A program made the position numbers and the translations under genes. Under the pieces are notes generated by a model. It did not search any database, was not told the DNA's origin, and worked only from the letters and a program-made list of their open reading frames with translations. From contig NC_088300.1 in assembly GCF_032854445.1 (NCBI RefSeq), positions 76,873,966 to 76,933,965 of the forward strand: a stretch of 60,000 nucleotides of DNA, in the 5' to 3' direction. This DNA is from Liolophura sinensis. Its lineage: Eukaryota > Mollusca > Polyplacophora > Chitonida > Chitonidae. Below, one piece after another: positions 12,201 to 27,200 of this stretch. Every line of letters begins with the position of its first letter. The stretch's first letter is position 1.

Positions 12201-15200
12201 CCACTCAGGATTTACTTGCATGTAGCCCATTATCCCCGCCAAGCATGTTTGTCAGGGAGCATGTTTCCTCTACTCAGGATTTACTTGCATGTAGCCCATT
12301 ATCCCCGCCTAGCCTGTTTGTCAGGGAGCATGTTTCCTCTACTCGGGATTTACTCGCATGTAGCCCATTATCCCCGCCAAGCATGTTTGTCAGAGAGCAT
12401 GTTTCCTCCACTCGGGATTTACTTGCATCTAGCCCATTATCCCCGCCAAGCATGTTTATCAAGGAGCATGTTTCCTCTACTCAGGATTTACTTGCATGTA
12501 GCCCATCATCCCCGCCTAGCCTGTTTGTCAGAGAGCATGTTTCCTCCACTCAGTATTTACTTGCATATAGCCCATTATCCCCGCCTAGCATGTTTGTCAG
12601 AGAGCATGTTTCCTCTACTCAGGATTTACTTGCATGTAGCCCATTATCTCCGCCAAGCATGTTTGTCAGGGAGCATGTTTCCTCCACTGGAGATTTACTT
12701 GCATCTAGCCCATTATCCCCGCCAAGCATGTTTGTCAGAGAGCATGTTTCCTCCACTCGGGATTTACTTGCATGTAGCCCATTATCCCCGCCAAGCATGT
12801 TTGTCAGAGAGCATGTTTCCTCCACTGGGGATTTACTTGCATGTAGCCCATCATCCCCGCCAAGCATGTTTGTCAGTGAACATGTTTCCTCCACTCGGGA
12901 TTTACATGCATCTAGCCAATCATCCCCGCCAAGCATGTTTGTCAGAGAGCATGTTTCCTCCACTGGGGATTTACTTGCATGTAGCCCATTATCCCCGCCA
13001 AACATGTTTGTCAGAGAGCATGTTTCCTCTACTCAGGTTTTACTTGCATGTAGCCCATCATCTCCGCCAAGCATGTTTATCAGAGAGCATGTTTCCTCCA
13101 CTCAGGATTTACTTGCATGTAGCCCATTATCCCCGCCAAGCATGTTTGTCAGGGAGCATGTTTCCTCTACTCAGGATTTACTTGCATGTAGCCCATTATC
13201 CCCGCCTAGCCTGTTTGTCAGGGAGCATGTTTCCTCCACTCGGGATTTACTCGCATGTAGCCCATTATCCCCGCCAAGCATGTTTGTCAGAGAGCATGTT
13301 TCCTCCACTGGAGATTTACTTGCATCTAGCCCATCATCCCCGCCAAGCATGTTTGTCAGAGAGCATGTTTCCTCCACTGGGGATTTACTTGCATGTAGCC
13401 CATTATCCCCGCCTAGCATGTTTGTCAGTGAACATGTGTCCTCCACTCGGGATTTACTTGCATGTAGCCCATCATCCCCGCCAAGCATGTTTGTCAGAGA
13501 GCATGTTTCCTCCACTGGAGATTTACTTGCATATAGCCCATCATCCCCGCCAAGCATGTTTGTCAGAGAGCATGTTTCCTCCACTGGGGATTTACTTGCA
13601 TATAGCCCATTATCCCCGCCAAGCATCTTTGTCAGTGAACATGTGTCCTCCACTCGGGATTTACTTGCATGTAGCCCATCATCTCCGCCAAGCATGTTTG
13701 TCAGAGAGCATGTTTCCTCCACTCGGGATTTACTTGCATGTAGCCCATCATCCCCGCTTAGCATGTTTGTCAGTGAGCATGTTTCCTCCACTCGGGATTT
13801 ACTTGCATGTAGCCCATCATCCCCGCCTAGCCTGTTTGTCAGAGAGCATGTTTCCTCCACTGGGGATTTACTTGCATGTAGCCCATTATCCCCGCCTAGC
13901 ATGTTTGTCAGTGAACATGTTTCCTCCACTCGGGATTTACTTGCATGTAGCCCATCATCCCCGCCAAGCATGTTTGTCAGAGAGCATGTTTCCTCTACTC
14001 AGGATTTACTTGCATGTAGCTCATTATCCCCGCCTAGCCTGTTTGTCAGAGAGCATGTTTCCTCCACTGGGGATTTACTTGCATGTAGCCCGTTATCCCC
14101 GCCTAGCATGTTTGTCAGTGAACATGTTTCCTCCACTCGGGATTTACTTGCATGTAGCCCATCATCCCCGCCAAGCATGTTTGTCAGAGAGCATGTTTCC
14201 TCTACTCAGGATTTACTTGCATGTAGCTCATTATCCCCGCCTAGCCTGTTTGTCAGGGAGCATGTTTCCTCCACTCCGGATCTACTTGCATGTAGCCCAT
14301 CATCCCCGCCTAGCATGTTTGTCAGTGAACATGTTTCCTCCACTCGGGATTTACTTGCATGTATCCCATTATCCCAGCCAAGCATGTTTCTCAGAGAACG
14401 TGTTTCTGATGCTCAGGATGTACTACTATTTCCATCAAGTGCAGTATCCCTTGACTAGCCGTTGTGTCAGAGAACGTGTTTCTGATTCACAAATCCGTTG
14501 TTTCTTTACCGGAATGCCATACCTAAGCGGTCATATGTCTCTCATAAACCCTTTCTTTCTTTATTTAGATTCAATACTTGAGCTGTAAAGTGTCTTTCAT
14601 AAATCAGTTCTTTCTTTGCTGGGACGCCACGCCTGAATGGTCAGGTGTTTCTCATAAATCCTTTCTTTTTTTACCGGGATGCCATGCATGAACGGCCAAG
14701 TGTTTCTCATAAACCCTTTCTTTCTTTCCCGGGATGCCATGCATGAATGGTAAGGTGCCTCTCATAAAACCTCTCTTTCTGTACCGGGATGCCATGCATG
14801 AACGGTCAGGTGTTTCTCATAAATTGCCCTATGGAGTTCAGTGCCTGTCCGTCATAAATCCATTCTTTTTCTATTATTGATAACCTTTAGGCTACTGTAT
14901 ATGTAACATATACATGTGAGTTCTCTAGGTCATGGTACACAATACGCAGATGGATCACATCGATCATATGTTAGTCACATCTCAGTGGAATTATAATTTG
15001 TCAACCGTTGTTACTCAATAGAAAGACTAACAACGCCTCTAGAAAGTGTGCTTATTCTTAACATTCGGTGTACCGTTATATCAAATATTGAGAGCTCAGT
15101 TTTTATGCTACACTCACTGTCCATAGAACAACGGATAAACTAATGGCATTCCCATGAGAGCGTACAAGCGTACAATACGAGAACGTCCAGTTATACAACG

Positions 15201-18200
15201 GACGGAGAGACAGTTTTTCTGCATACGCTCAGTTTGTCCCAGCCATCCATCGTGTCAATTCCTGACATTCCGTTGTCCCGTACTGAGGCTGTTGCCTGAG
15301 ACATTGTGAGCTGTAAGATGGTGTCTGAGGTACGGCGTGTACTAACTTTTTGCCTTAGATATGGTGGTCAGCATGGTGACTACGGTGCGAGAATGGCTAG
15401 CTGTTGTCTCAGACACGATAAATAGTAAGATATACAGTGGCCAGCAAAATGTGAATCAAAACGGTACACAAAGCGATACGGCAAGATTTTGTCTTGGACA
15501 CTATGCACAATAGGGTGCTGCCTCTGGACATCAAAGTGTTGTTTTGGGCACAGTAGACATCAATGTGTTGGGTGGACACATTGGGTCAGTTGGGAAATGT
15601 GTACTTGGTCAGGGTGGAGTTCAAGGTGTTACTTTGGGAAAGGTTGCCCAGTATCCCTGGCAGACAGCTGGATTATGTCCAAGGTGTTGTTTTTCATCTA
15701 GCTCAGTATGCCCGGCAGTCAGCAAGATTTTGTCTCCGGTATGGCGAACAGCAAGGCATTGTGAATAAAAGCATTTAAAGTATTAATCAGCAGTGTTTAG
15801 TAGAGAAATATTTCATTTTATTTTTATTTCCCCTAGCGTTTCACAAAAAACAAACTCCTAGCGTTCCACAAAAAATAACTCCCTACACTCCACAAAAAAC
15901 CAAACTCCTAGCGTTCCACAAAAAATAATTCCCAGCATTCCACAAAAAACCAAACTCCTAGCATTCCACAAAAAACCAAACTCCTAGCATTCCGCAAAAA
16001 ACCAAACTCCTAGCATTCCGCAAAAAACCAAACTCCTAGCATTCCGCAAAAAACCAAACTCCTAGCATTCCACAAAAAACCAAACTCCTAGCGTTCCACA
16101 AAAAACCAAACTCCTAGCATTCCGCAAAAAACCAAACTCCTAGCATTCCGCAAAAAACCAAACTCCTAGCGTTCCACAAAAAATAATTCCCAGCATTCCA
16201 CAAAAAACCAAACTCCTAGCATTCCACAAAAAACCAAACTCCTAGCATTCCGCAAAAAACCAAACTCCTAGCATTCCGCAAAAAACCAAACTCCTAGCGT
16301 TCCACAAAAAATAATTCCCAGCATTCCACAAAAAACCAAACTCCTAGCATTCCACAAAAAACCAAACTCCTAGCATTCCACAAAAAACCAAACTCCTAGC
16401 ATTCCACAAAAAAGCTTGTCTTAAATAAGCCATTGAACAAATTTCAACACGGATTTGATCTACATAAACACGGATTTGATCTACATAAACAGCCGATGTT
16501 CTTGAAGGAGGAATAAGTTATATGCGTCGAATGCAAAACTAATTCAGGTGACAATTTTGTTGGAAGTATATGTCTCATGTAGGTGTACAAAATAAATGGT
16601 CAACCACAAGATAGGCAGAAACTTCATGTTTTGGTTTTCAAACACTATACCGTAGCTTATATGGAGACGGGAACTCCACTCATTCTTTCATCCCAGCAGT
16701 TTGTGCAGGTATTCTGTGACTGAGTATAGATGTGAGGTGAGCTCTGCTGTATTCTGTGACTGAGTATAGATGTGAGGTAAGCTCTGCTGTATTCTGTGAC
16801 TGAGTATAGATGTGAGGTAAGCTCTGCTGTATTCTGTGACTGAGTATAGATGTGAGGTGAGCTGTGCTGTATTCTGTGACTGAGTATAGATGTGAGGTGA
16901 GCTGTGCTGTATTTTGTGACTGAGTATAGAGGTGAGGTGAGCTGTGCTGTATTCTGTGAATGAGCATAGATGTGAGGTGAGCTCTGCTGTATTCTGTGAC
17001 TGAGTATAGATGTGAGGTGAGCTCTGCTGAATTCTGTGAATGAGCATAGATGTGAGGTAAGCTCTGCTGTATTCTGTGACTGAGTATAGATGTGAGGTGA
17101 GCTGTGCTGTATTCTGTGACTGAGTATAGATGTGAGGTGAGCTGTGCTGTATTCTGTGACTGAGTATAGATGTGAGGTGAGCTGTGCTGTATTCTGTGAA
17201 TGAGCATAGATGTGAGGTAAGCTCTGCTGTATTCTGTGTATGAGTATAGATGTGAGGTAAGCTCTGCTGTATTCTGTGACTGAGTATAGATGTGAGGTGA
17301 GCTGTGCTGTATTCTGTGACTGAGTATAGAGGTGAGGTGAGCTGTGCTGTATTCTGTGACTGAGTATAGATGTGAGGTAAGCTGTGCTGTATTCTGTGAC
17401 TGAGTATAGATGTGAGGTAAGCTCTGCTGTATTCTGTGACTGAGTATAGATGTGAGGTGAGCTTTGCTGTATTCTGTGACTGAGTATAGATGTGAGTTAA
17501 GCTCTGCTGTATTCTGTGACTGAGTATAGATGTGAGGTGAGCTGTGCTGTATTCTGTGACTGAGTATAGATGTGAGGTAAGCTCTGCTGTATTCTGTGAA
17601 TGAGCATAGATGTGAGGTAAGCTCTGCTGTATTCTGTGACTGAGTATAGATGTGAGGTAAGCTGTGCTGTATTCTGTGATTGAGTATAGATGTGAGGTAA
17701 GCTCTGCTGTATTCTGTGACTGAGTATAGATGTGAGGTAAGCTCTGCTGTATTCTGTGAATGAGCATAGATGTGAGGTAAGCTCTGCTGTATTCTGTGAC
17801 TGAGTATAGATGTGAGGTAAGCTGTGCTGTATTCTGTGATTGAGTATAGATGTGAGGTAAGCTGTGCTGTATTCTGTGACTGAGTATAGATGTGAGGTGA
17901 GCTGTGCTGTAATCTGTGACTGAGTATAGATGTGAGGTGAGCTGTGCTGTATTCTGTGACTGAGTATAGATGTAAGGTAAGCTCTGCTGTATTCTGTGAC
18001 TGAGTATAGATGTGAGGTAAGCTATGCTGTATTCCGTGAATGAGCATAGATGTGAGGTGAGCTGTGTAGCTGTCCTGTGCTGTGTGCGATTATGCCTTCA
18101 TTAATACACGATGTATATATGCAATTTGTATTTGTAGGCCAAAACATCGAAGTTTCTGTAGGAATGTTTGTACAGAGCTTAAGCAGCATCAGCGAGCTGG

Positions 18201-21200
18201 AAATGGTAAGTTCTGCTAATCTTTTCGTATAGGAAAAGTGAACACCAGGAAGTGATCAAAGTCCGAGAGTCTACGGAGTATTATATATAAAAATATAGTG
18301 AAATGTCATGGATGCAGACGTATCTCTGACGTCATGGCAATTCTGATACTCGTTATATGAGCCATATTGACAGCGAAATGTGACGGATGTATCTCGGATG
18401 CCATAGCAATTCTTTTAGTAGAATCCGATATGTAATAATGAAATACCTTTTTGATATAGTATTCATAAATGTGTTTGCTGTCCTCAAACCATTCTGTCGT
18501 TGATATTATCGTTATTCCTGTGTACTTCCACGTTTATTAGATGGTCTTATCTCCTGGAATGACCTGACCTCAGTGTCAAACATAAATACATGAATACACA
18601 AGCTCTGAAGGTTATTGGCATCTTTTCTTACATTTTAAAACTACAGAGTAATATACTAAATTTTGTGATGTCATATAAGGTTTAATGGATAGCTGACTAA
18701 GTAAGAAATGACATATACAGACATGTACAACTGGACATCCGCAGAATAACAACGACAAAGCTGACCGGTAAAAACTGTCTTTTGTAACAGCAATATACGG
18801 TGAACATCTACTTCCGTCTGTCCTGGATAGACCCACGCCTAATCTACAACCATACAGCTGAGTACTTGAGTGTGGATGCTTTCTGGATGACAAAACTCTG
18901 GCTGCCTGATCCCTACTTCATCAACAGCAAAGAGGAGCATTTCCACACCGTCACCGTGCCAAATATCCTGCTGAGAGTCTACCCTGACGGCATGATTATG
19001 TATAGCCAAAGGTAGGTCTAGGTGTGGAATATTTCCACAAAGTCATTGTACCGAACACCCTGCTGAGAGTCTACCCTGACGGTATGGTTATGTACAGCTG
19101 GAAATACGACAATGTGTGTACCCTGACGGCATGATTATGTATAGCCAAAGGTAGGTCTAAGTGTGGAATATTTCCACAAAGTCGCTGTACCAAACATCCT
19201 GCTGAGAGTCTACCCTGACGGTATGGTTATGTACAGCTGGAAATACGACAATGTGTGTACCCTGACGGCATGATTATGTATAGCCAAAGGTAGGTCTAAG
19301 TGTGGAATATTTCCACAAAGTCATTGTACCGAACACCCTGCTGAGAGTCTACCCTGACGGTATGGTTATGTACAGCTAGAAATACGACAATGTCTGTACC
19401 CTGATGGCATGATTATGTATAGCCAAAGGTAGGTCTAAGTGTGGAATATTTCCACAAAGTCATTGTACCGAACACCCTGCTGAGAGTCTACCCTGACGGT
19501 ATGATTATGTACAGCTAGAAATACGACAATGTGTGTACCCTGACGGTATGATTATGTATAGCCAAAGGTAGGTCTAAGTGTGAAGTATTTCCACAAAGTC
19601 ATTGTACCGAACACCCTGCTGAGAGTCTACCCTGACGGTATGATTATGTATAGCTAGAAATACGACAATGTCTGTACCCTGACGGCATGATTATGTATAG
19701 CCAAAGGTAGGTCTAAGTGTGAAGTATTTCCACAAAGTCATTGTACCGAACACCCTGCTGAGAGTCTACCCTGACGGTATGATTATGTACAGCTAGAAAT
19801 ACGACAATGTCTGTACCCTGACGGCATGATTATGTATAGCCAAAGGTAGGTCTAAGTGTGAAGTATTTCCACAAAGTCATTGTACCGAACACCCTGCTGA
19901 GAGTCTATCCTGACGGTATGATTATGTACAGCTAGAAATACGACAATGTCTGTACCCTGGCGGCATGATTATGTATAGCCAAAGGTAGGTCTAAGTGTGA
20001 AGTATTTCCACAAAGTCATTGTACCGAACATCCTGCTGAGAGTCTACCCTGACGGTATGATTATGTACAGCTAGAAATACGACAATGTGTGTACCCTGGC
20101 GGCATGATTATGTATAGCCAAAGGTAGGTCTAAGTGTGGAATATTTCCACAAAGTCATTGTACCGAACACCCTGCTGAGAGTCTACCCTGACAGTATGAT
20201 TATGTACAGCTGGAAATACGACAATGTGTGTACCCTGACGGCATGATTATGTATAGCCAAAGGTAGGTCTAAGTGTGGAATATTTCCACAAAGTCATTGT
20301 ACCGAACACCCTGCTGAGAGTCTACCCTGACGGTATGGTTATGTACAGCTGGAAATACGACAATGTCTGTACCCTGACGGCATGATTATGTATAGCCAAA
20401 GGTAGGTCTAAGTGTGGAATATTTCCACAGTCACTGTACCGAACACCCTGCTGAGAGTCTACCCTGACGGTATGATTATGTACAGCTGGAAATACGACAA
20501 TGTGTGTACTCTGGCGGCATGATTGTGTATAGCCAAAGGTAGGTCTAAGTGTGGAATATTTCCACAAAGTCATTGTACCGAACATCCTGCTGAGAGTCTA
20601 CCCTGACGGTATGGTTATGTACAGCTAGAAATACGACAATGTCTGTACCCTGACGGCATGATTATGTATAGCCAAAGGTAGGTCTAAGTGTGGAATATTT
20701 CCACAAAGTCATTGTACCGAACACCCTGCTGAGAGTCTATCCTGACGGTATGATTATGTACAGCTGGAAATACGACAATGTGTGTACCCTGGCGGCATGA
20801 TTGTGTATAGCCAAAGGTAGGTCTAGTGTGGTACCCTGACGACATAACTATGTACAGCCAGAGTTTTGAGACACTATGTATATGTTTCCAGATGTATGCC
20901 AAAGTGTGTACCCTGATGGCATGATTATCTACAGCCAGAGGTAGGTCAAAGTCTGCACCCTGATGGCTTGATTCTGTACAGCTAATGTGTGCACATTATC
21001 GACATGTCTATGTATTCTGAGAGTACTTGAAATAGGTCAAAAATTGTGTACCCTGACAGCATGATTATGTACACGCATAGGTACGTTAAAGTGTGTACCC
21101 TGACGGTATGACTATGTACAGGCATAGGTATGTCAAAGTGTGTACCCTAACAGCATGATATGTACACGCATAGGTGCGTCAAAGTGTGTACCCTAACAGC

Positions 21201-24200
21201 ATGATTATGTACACGCATAGGTACGTCAAAGTGTGTACCCTAACAGCATGATTATGTACACGCATAGGTACGTTAAAGTGTGTACCCTGACGGTATGATT
21301 ATGTACAGGCATAGGTACGTTAAAGTGTGTACCCTAACAGCATGATTATGTACACGCATAGGTACGTTAAAGTGTGTACCCTAACGGTATGATTATGTAC
21401 AGGCATAGGTACGTTAAAGTGTGTACCCTGACGGTATGATTATGTACAGGCATAGGTACGTTAAAGTGTGTACCCTGACGGTATGATTATGTACAGGCAT
21501 AGGTATGTCAAAGTGTGTACCCTAACAGCATGATTATGTACACGCATAGGTACGTCAAAGTGTGTACCCTGACGGTATGATTATGTACAGGCATAGGTAC
21601 GTTAAAGTGTGTACCCTAACAGCATGATTATGTACATGCATAGGTACGTTAAAGTGTGTACCCTAACAGCATGATTATGTACACGCATAGGTACGTTAAA
21701 GTGTGTACCCTGACGGTATGATTATGTACACGCATAGGTACGTCAAAGTGTGTACCCTGACGGTATGATTATGTACACGCATAGGTATGTCAAAGTGTGT
21801 ACCCTTACGGTATGATTATGTACACGCATAGGTACGCCAAAGTGTGTACCCTAACAGCATGATTATGTACAGGCATAGGTACGTTAAAGTGTGTACCCCG
21901 ACGGTATGATTATGTACAGGCCTAGATACGTCATAGTGTGTTCCCTAACAGCATGATTATGTACACGCATAGGTACGTTAAAGTGTGTACCCTAACAGCA
22001 TGATTATGTACACGCATAAGTACGTTAAAGTGTGTACCCTGACGGTATGATTATGTACAGGCATAGGTACGTTAAAGTGTGTACCCTGACGGTATGACTA
22101 TGTACAGGCATAGGTACGCCAAAGTGTGTACCCTAACAGCATGATTATGTACACGCATAGGTACGTCAAAGTGTGTACCCTGACGGTATGATTATGTACA
22201 GGCATAGGTACGCCAAAGTGTGTACCCTGACGGCATGATTATGCACAGCCAGAGATACGCCAATGTGTGTACCCTAACAGGATTATGTACACGCATAGGT
22301 ACGTCAAAGTGTGTACCCTAACAGCATGATTATGTACAGGCATAGGTGCGTCAAAGTGTGTACCCTAACAGCATGATTATGTACACGCATAGGTACGTCA
22401 AAGTGTGTACCCTAACAGCATGATTATGTACATGCATAGGTACGTCAAAGTGTGTACCCTAACAGCATGATTATGTACACGCATAGGTACGTCAAAGTGT
22501 GTACCCTAACAGCATGATATGTACACGCATAGGTACGTCAAAGTGTGTACCCTAACAGCATGATTATGTACACGCACAGGTGCGTCAAAGTGTGTACCCT
22601 AACAGCATGATTATGTACACGCATAGGTACGTCAAAGTGTGTACCCTAACAGCATGATTATGTACATGCATAGGTACGTTAAAGTGTGTACCCTGGCGGT
22701 ATGATTACGTGCAGATTACGTATACGCCAATCTGTGAACCCTGACGGCATGGTTATGTAAAGCTGTTGCGTCCGGCAATAATTCAACGAATGAGTTCCTT
22801 TTAGTTTACAACATTTACTTGTGACTGCATAGATTGGATTTGACATTTCTGTAACATCTGGTGATATTGGTTTGAACAGAGATCAATCTGCTGATCTTAC
22901 CTGGTCAGTATGACGTTTCCATGTCATATTTCCTATCTGTACAAGGTACGTCTGTAAGGACTTAGTTTTTTTCAGAACCGTACCAATGATCGTGTTTCCT
23001 TACGTTGTCTGTCTTCCCTTGCCAGAACAGGTTCTCCTATTTCTACGTTCCAAGGATCTTTTTCTGGCAAAGATTGTCCCTGTGTTGGCCTGATGGCCCA
23101 CTGATAGGCTACTTCCTCTCAACTTGACTTGTTGACAAAAAAATACACAAGCAGATTTCCGATTCAATAATATTGGATGGTGTTAAGCGTTGTTGAACCC
23201 GTCCACACTACTCAACACGGCTCACATGTTGACTCAATTTCAAGTTGACTTTTGTTGAGTCAACAAAAGTGGGTGACCTGACTTTTGTTGAGTCAACAAA
23301 AGTTGAGTGATGTTGGATAGTCTGGACGGGGCTTTAGAAACATTGTGTTGCCTATGTGTTTCACCCACATGTTGATTTGCTCTTTCATAACTCAGAGTGA
23401 TGTCGTATGCTTTCTTTACAGCTAGTTCAGCCTCACTTAACAGTTTCTTTTCTTTTCTCAGCCTCACGTATCGCAGAGACCGACAACAAACATATCTGTG
23501 AGAGCTTGATCTAAAAAGCTACCAAACTACAAGTTTCTAACAATTTTCTCAACTCTGTTAGATAATGAGTGACCTGCTCACCTAATTTCTGTTTTCTGTT
23601 GTGAAACCCGAACCTCTCTGCAATCACCACTGGTTTGGGAGTTACATATTGTTTTACAAGGTCACAGAGTTCATTGTAGGTCTTGTCAGTTGGTTTTGCT
23701 GCAGATATAGTAAGGTCTTGATCAGTGCATTCATTTTGTTTCGAACTACACTGAGAAATATAGCTCTTGTTCGTTGCACCTGGTCTATCCCGGATATCAG
23801 TCGCTAGGAAATACTGGTCCAACCTCTCAATATAATTATTCCAGTCTTCATTATCTTGGAACTCCGCAACATGTCGATAAATAGCAGCCATCGCTGTCGT
23901 CGTTGTTGTTGTCGCACAATGTCCGATACAAACAGTTCAATATTTTCCTTCGAGTGTTGTACCATGCGCTGAAATGTGGTCATTTACCGCAATAAACTGT
24001 CCTAATCTCATATTCATCGCCAGTTTTGTCACGAACAGGTTCCTTTTAGTTTACAAGGGCGGATTTAGAAGGGGATAGGTTCAGGAGGGCCCTGTTCCCC
24101 CACCTCAGAGCGACGCAGAATTTATTTTTTCTTTTTTTTTGCATTTGGAACAATATACATTAAAAGCCTCTGTTGTACTTTCCGTGAGTTTTCACGCTGA

Positions 24201-27200
24201 GCGAATCTCATGCAATGCACTACTTTGAACGCAGTATAGCGTTAAACTGTATTTTTATCTGCATGAAATAGCCTATCTATCGGTGTAGCCTTTGTCATGA
24301 ACACAATGCGGAAAAATTGGATATAAAAATTCTCTTCCTTAATTGTATTTATATAGCTCCGCGGCATCTAGGTTCAGAGCGCAGTTTGTGTATTGTGGTC
24401 CTTTGGAAGCTTTGACATCTGTAGAAAGCAGGATTTATTCTCGCCATTTTACATAGCGGTACACAGCATAATCTTGATGTGAATTTTAATTTCTGTGCGA
24501 CATAGTAATGGTTAGATAAAAAATGGTTATTCATTATTCAAATAGATTAAGTGCCTATATGATTGATTCTTTTTTCGTCTGGCTAAATACACATCTTTGG
24601 CTACTATAGGCCTACACATTCTCTTTTTCTTTTCATAAATAACGTGAAATCAGAAAGTATTCAAAATTGTATTATGGATATTTAAATTCTTTATTACCTT
24701 ATGATCAGATAAGGCTCTTTTACGAAGCTTTTAACTCAGTGAAAAAATTTCACCACAGACTTACATCTGCATGTGGCAGCCATATCAAAGTCGGGGCCCT
24801 GACCCCTAAACTCGGAGCACACATTTTAGTCTTTCAACTTTTTTCTCAGTTTTCGACTCTGAACTCTTTCTTACCCTATGTCTCGGGGCACCACATAGTT
24901 TTAAATGCCTGAAAACTTGAACATACAACAATCCAGGCTGGTGGAGCTCCCGGACCCTGCGATGCCCTTGGAACCTCACCCTGTGTGTTCGGATAGGCTG
25001 TTGAACAACTACAAACCTAACCATCCCCCCCCCTCCCCCCCCCACGGACCTCACTATTAGTCGTTTTATGGCATTGCATTTAAACGGATACAGAATCCAC
25101 GCTGATTGGCTAACAGTTGAGGTAGTCTTCCCTCGGTTAAATCTTGAAGCCTTGGTTGAATAAATGTGTCATTATTAAAATTCAGCTTAGGCAAAGCAGA
25201 GCCGGGACCAGGGCAGATTGTCAGTGACATGCCTTAGTTCGTGGTCCGTGGTTTTCCTCTGGCATCGGGTGTCCGCAATATGCAAATAACCTCCTTTATT
25301 CAACTGAAATGTTTCTCATCCTGTCCGTTTATTTGATACACAATATACTGGCATTTATACAGAGGCAGGCAGGGTTACGACGGATCGAACACGTGGTACG
25401 ATTGCATGAAAATACAATAGTGCATGCTTTATATATACCGCCTTTATATCAAAATTAATATACTGTGTAGAAGGCAAATGAAAAGCAAACAAGCTGGTCG
25501 GCGGTAGAGAAAGATCGCAGGTTTCAACATGAAAATACTTTGGAAGAGGTACTTATAGCAGCTTGTAGAAGAGTACCGCAACGCAGCTATATATATTGTT
25601 TTCCAAAACATGAACTGTATTGTTACATCTACCGTCCAGCCCTAGACAATACTTTTTCGGCGTGACACGTAATAGAATGACGTATACAGTGCCGTGTACA
25701 ATGACGTCATACTACACGTCAACACAACATTTCCTCTCCTCTTAAAGGGCGTGGTATCAACTGGCGAATAATAAAATAACTTTTTAACTAGACTGATGGT
25801 TATTTGGAGTTCTTGTCTACGTGTTAATATTCGCACCCGACTTTTGGCTAAAACAATCGATCTCCACACCACGTGGTACGCCTTGACAGAAGTTGTAATT
25901 CGCATGAAAGGATGACAAATATTTTACATTCCACTTTTGTCCGTTTTCAGGAATATATGTATTCTGAACTATTCGTTTGCTTAGCCGGATTGGATCAGAA
26001 AACTTGCTCTGACCTTTTGGTACTCTCCATGGCCTTTTAACACGGACAACAACGAAACTCGGGAGTAGACACTCCTCTTCTCGCATCATAGTACTTCTTG
26101 CTTTTGGACTGACACGATTTTGCGCGCGTGTTACTAGCTTCTGCGAAGTGTAGAGTTGGCGGTGTAGTAATTATGTCTCGTATGTCAAGCGCTGTGCGCA
26201 TGTGTCGACCGTGTAATATGATGGATGGAGGCTCGTAGTAGGGCAATCAACTCTGTATGAATCTAAAAGCTGAGTGACTCGGTTCTTAACATTTAGTTTC
26301 TGAAATCGAGCTGACCGAAGAACCTCTATTTCCCTCCGGGTGATATACAGACAGATTTCTATGTTTAATATCTCTCGATCTGAGGAAATCTTCAAAATTG
26401 TGTGAAATCAACTTAGGGCCATTATCGGTTACAATCTTAGCCGGATAACCCTCTCTACTAAAAACTTTAATCAAAAAATTTTCACAGTCACAGTAGTGAT
26501 ATCACGAGCGAATGCCACTTCCGGACACTTGCTTCTGTAATCAATCAAACAAATCATGAATCGCCCATGAGCCGGTGCAGAGTTGTCAGGGCCGACAAAA
26601 TCAAGGCCTAACTTACGCCAAGCCCTTGCTCTCGTAAAGAAACAAGGTTGTTAGACAGTTAGACAGTGCTTTACGGCTTCTTCAACATAAGTATCCACTT
26701 TCGGCGATCAGTACAAATCACGGAGTCTCTGTTTAGTTTTTGACAATGCCTTGGTGATTGGCATGTCTCGGAAAATAACCTTGTTGTAAGCTGATAGCTC
26801 GTCGCGTATTGGAATGTACGACTGTAGATTTACATCAACTTGTTTCTGTGTCTGAGGCCAAGCGTCATGGATATGGGAAATGAGTTTGCGACATGTCTCG
26901 TCCGATACCGTAGCATCGCGGAGTTCAGAGGCGGAAAAGACAGCATTTTTGACATTTAGAAAAATTTCACGAGCAGCTTCACAATCTTCCTCAGTGGCAG
27001 GGGTAGACGTATTGTTTGCGACAACGCGTCTGCCACCATATTCTGCGTGCCCAGCTAGTACGATACTGATGAATCATAATGCGTCAAACGGGCATTCTAT
27101 CTGGCAATACGCATAGATCTGTGACCTTGACCTCTTGATCACAACAGCGTAGTCAGAGCTTGGTGATCTGTTCGCATTTCGAACTTGCGACCCTATAAAT

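Noticed and set aside
10866-14588. 1240- and 1174-codon open frames resembling a giant repeat protein
   Set aside because: Both frames overlap on the same strand and consist only of a 69-bp repeat; minus-strand frames are open too. No domain, signal or splice evidence.
16680-18047. 455-codon minus-strand open frame
   Set aside because: It is the translation of the 40-bp minisatellite; a second minus frame is equally open.
18612-18893. 93-codon minus-strand frame
   Set aside because: Shadow of channel exon 4 and intron 3.
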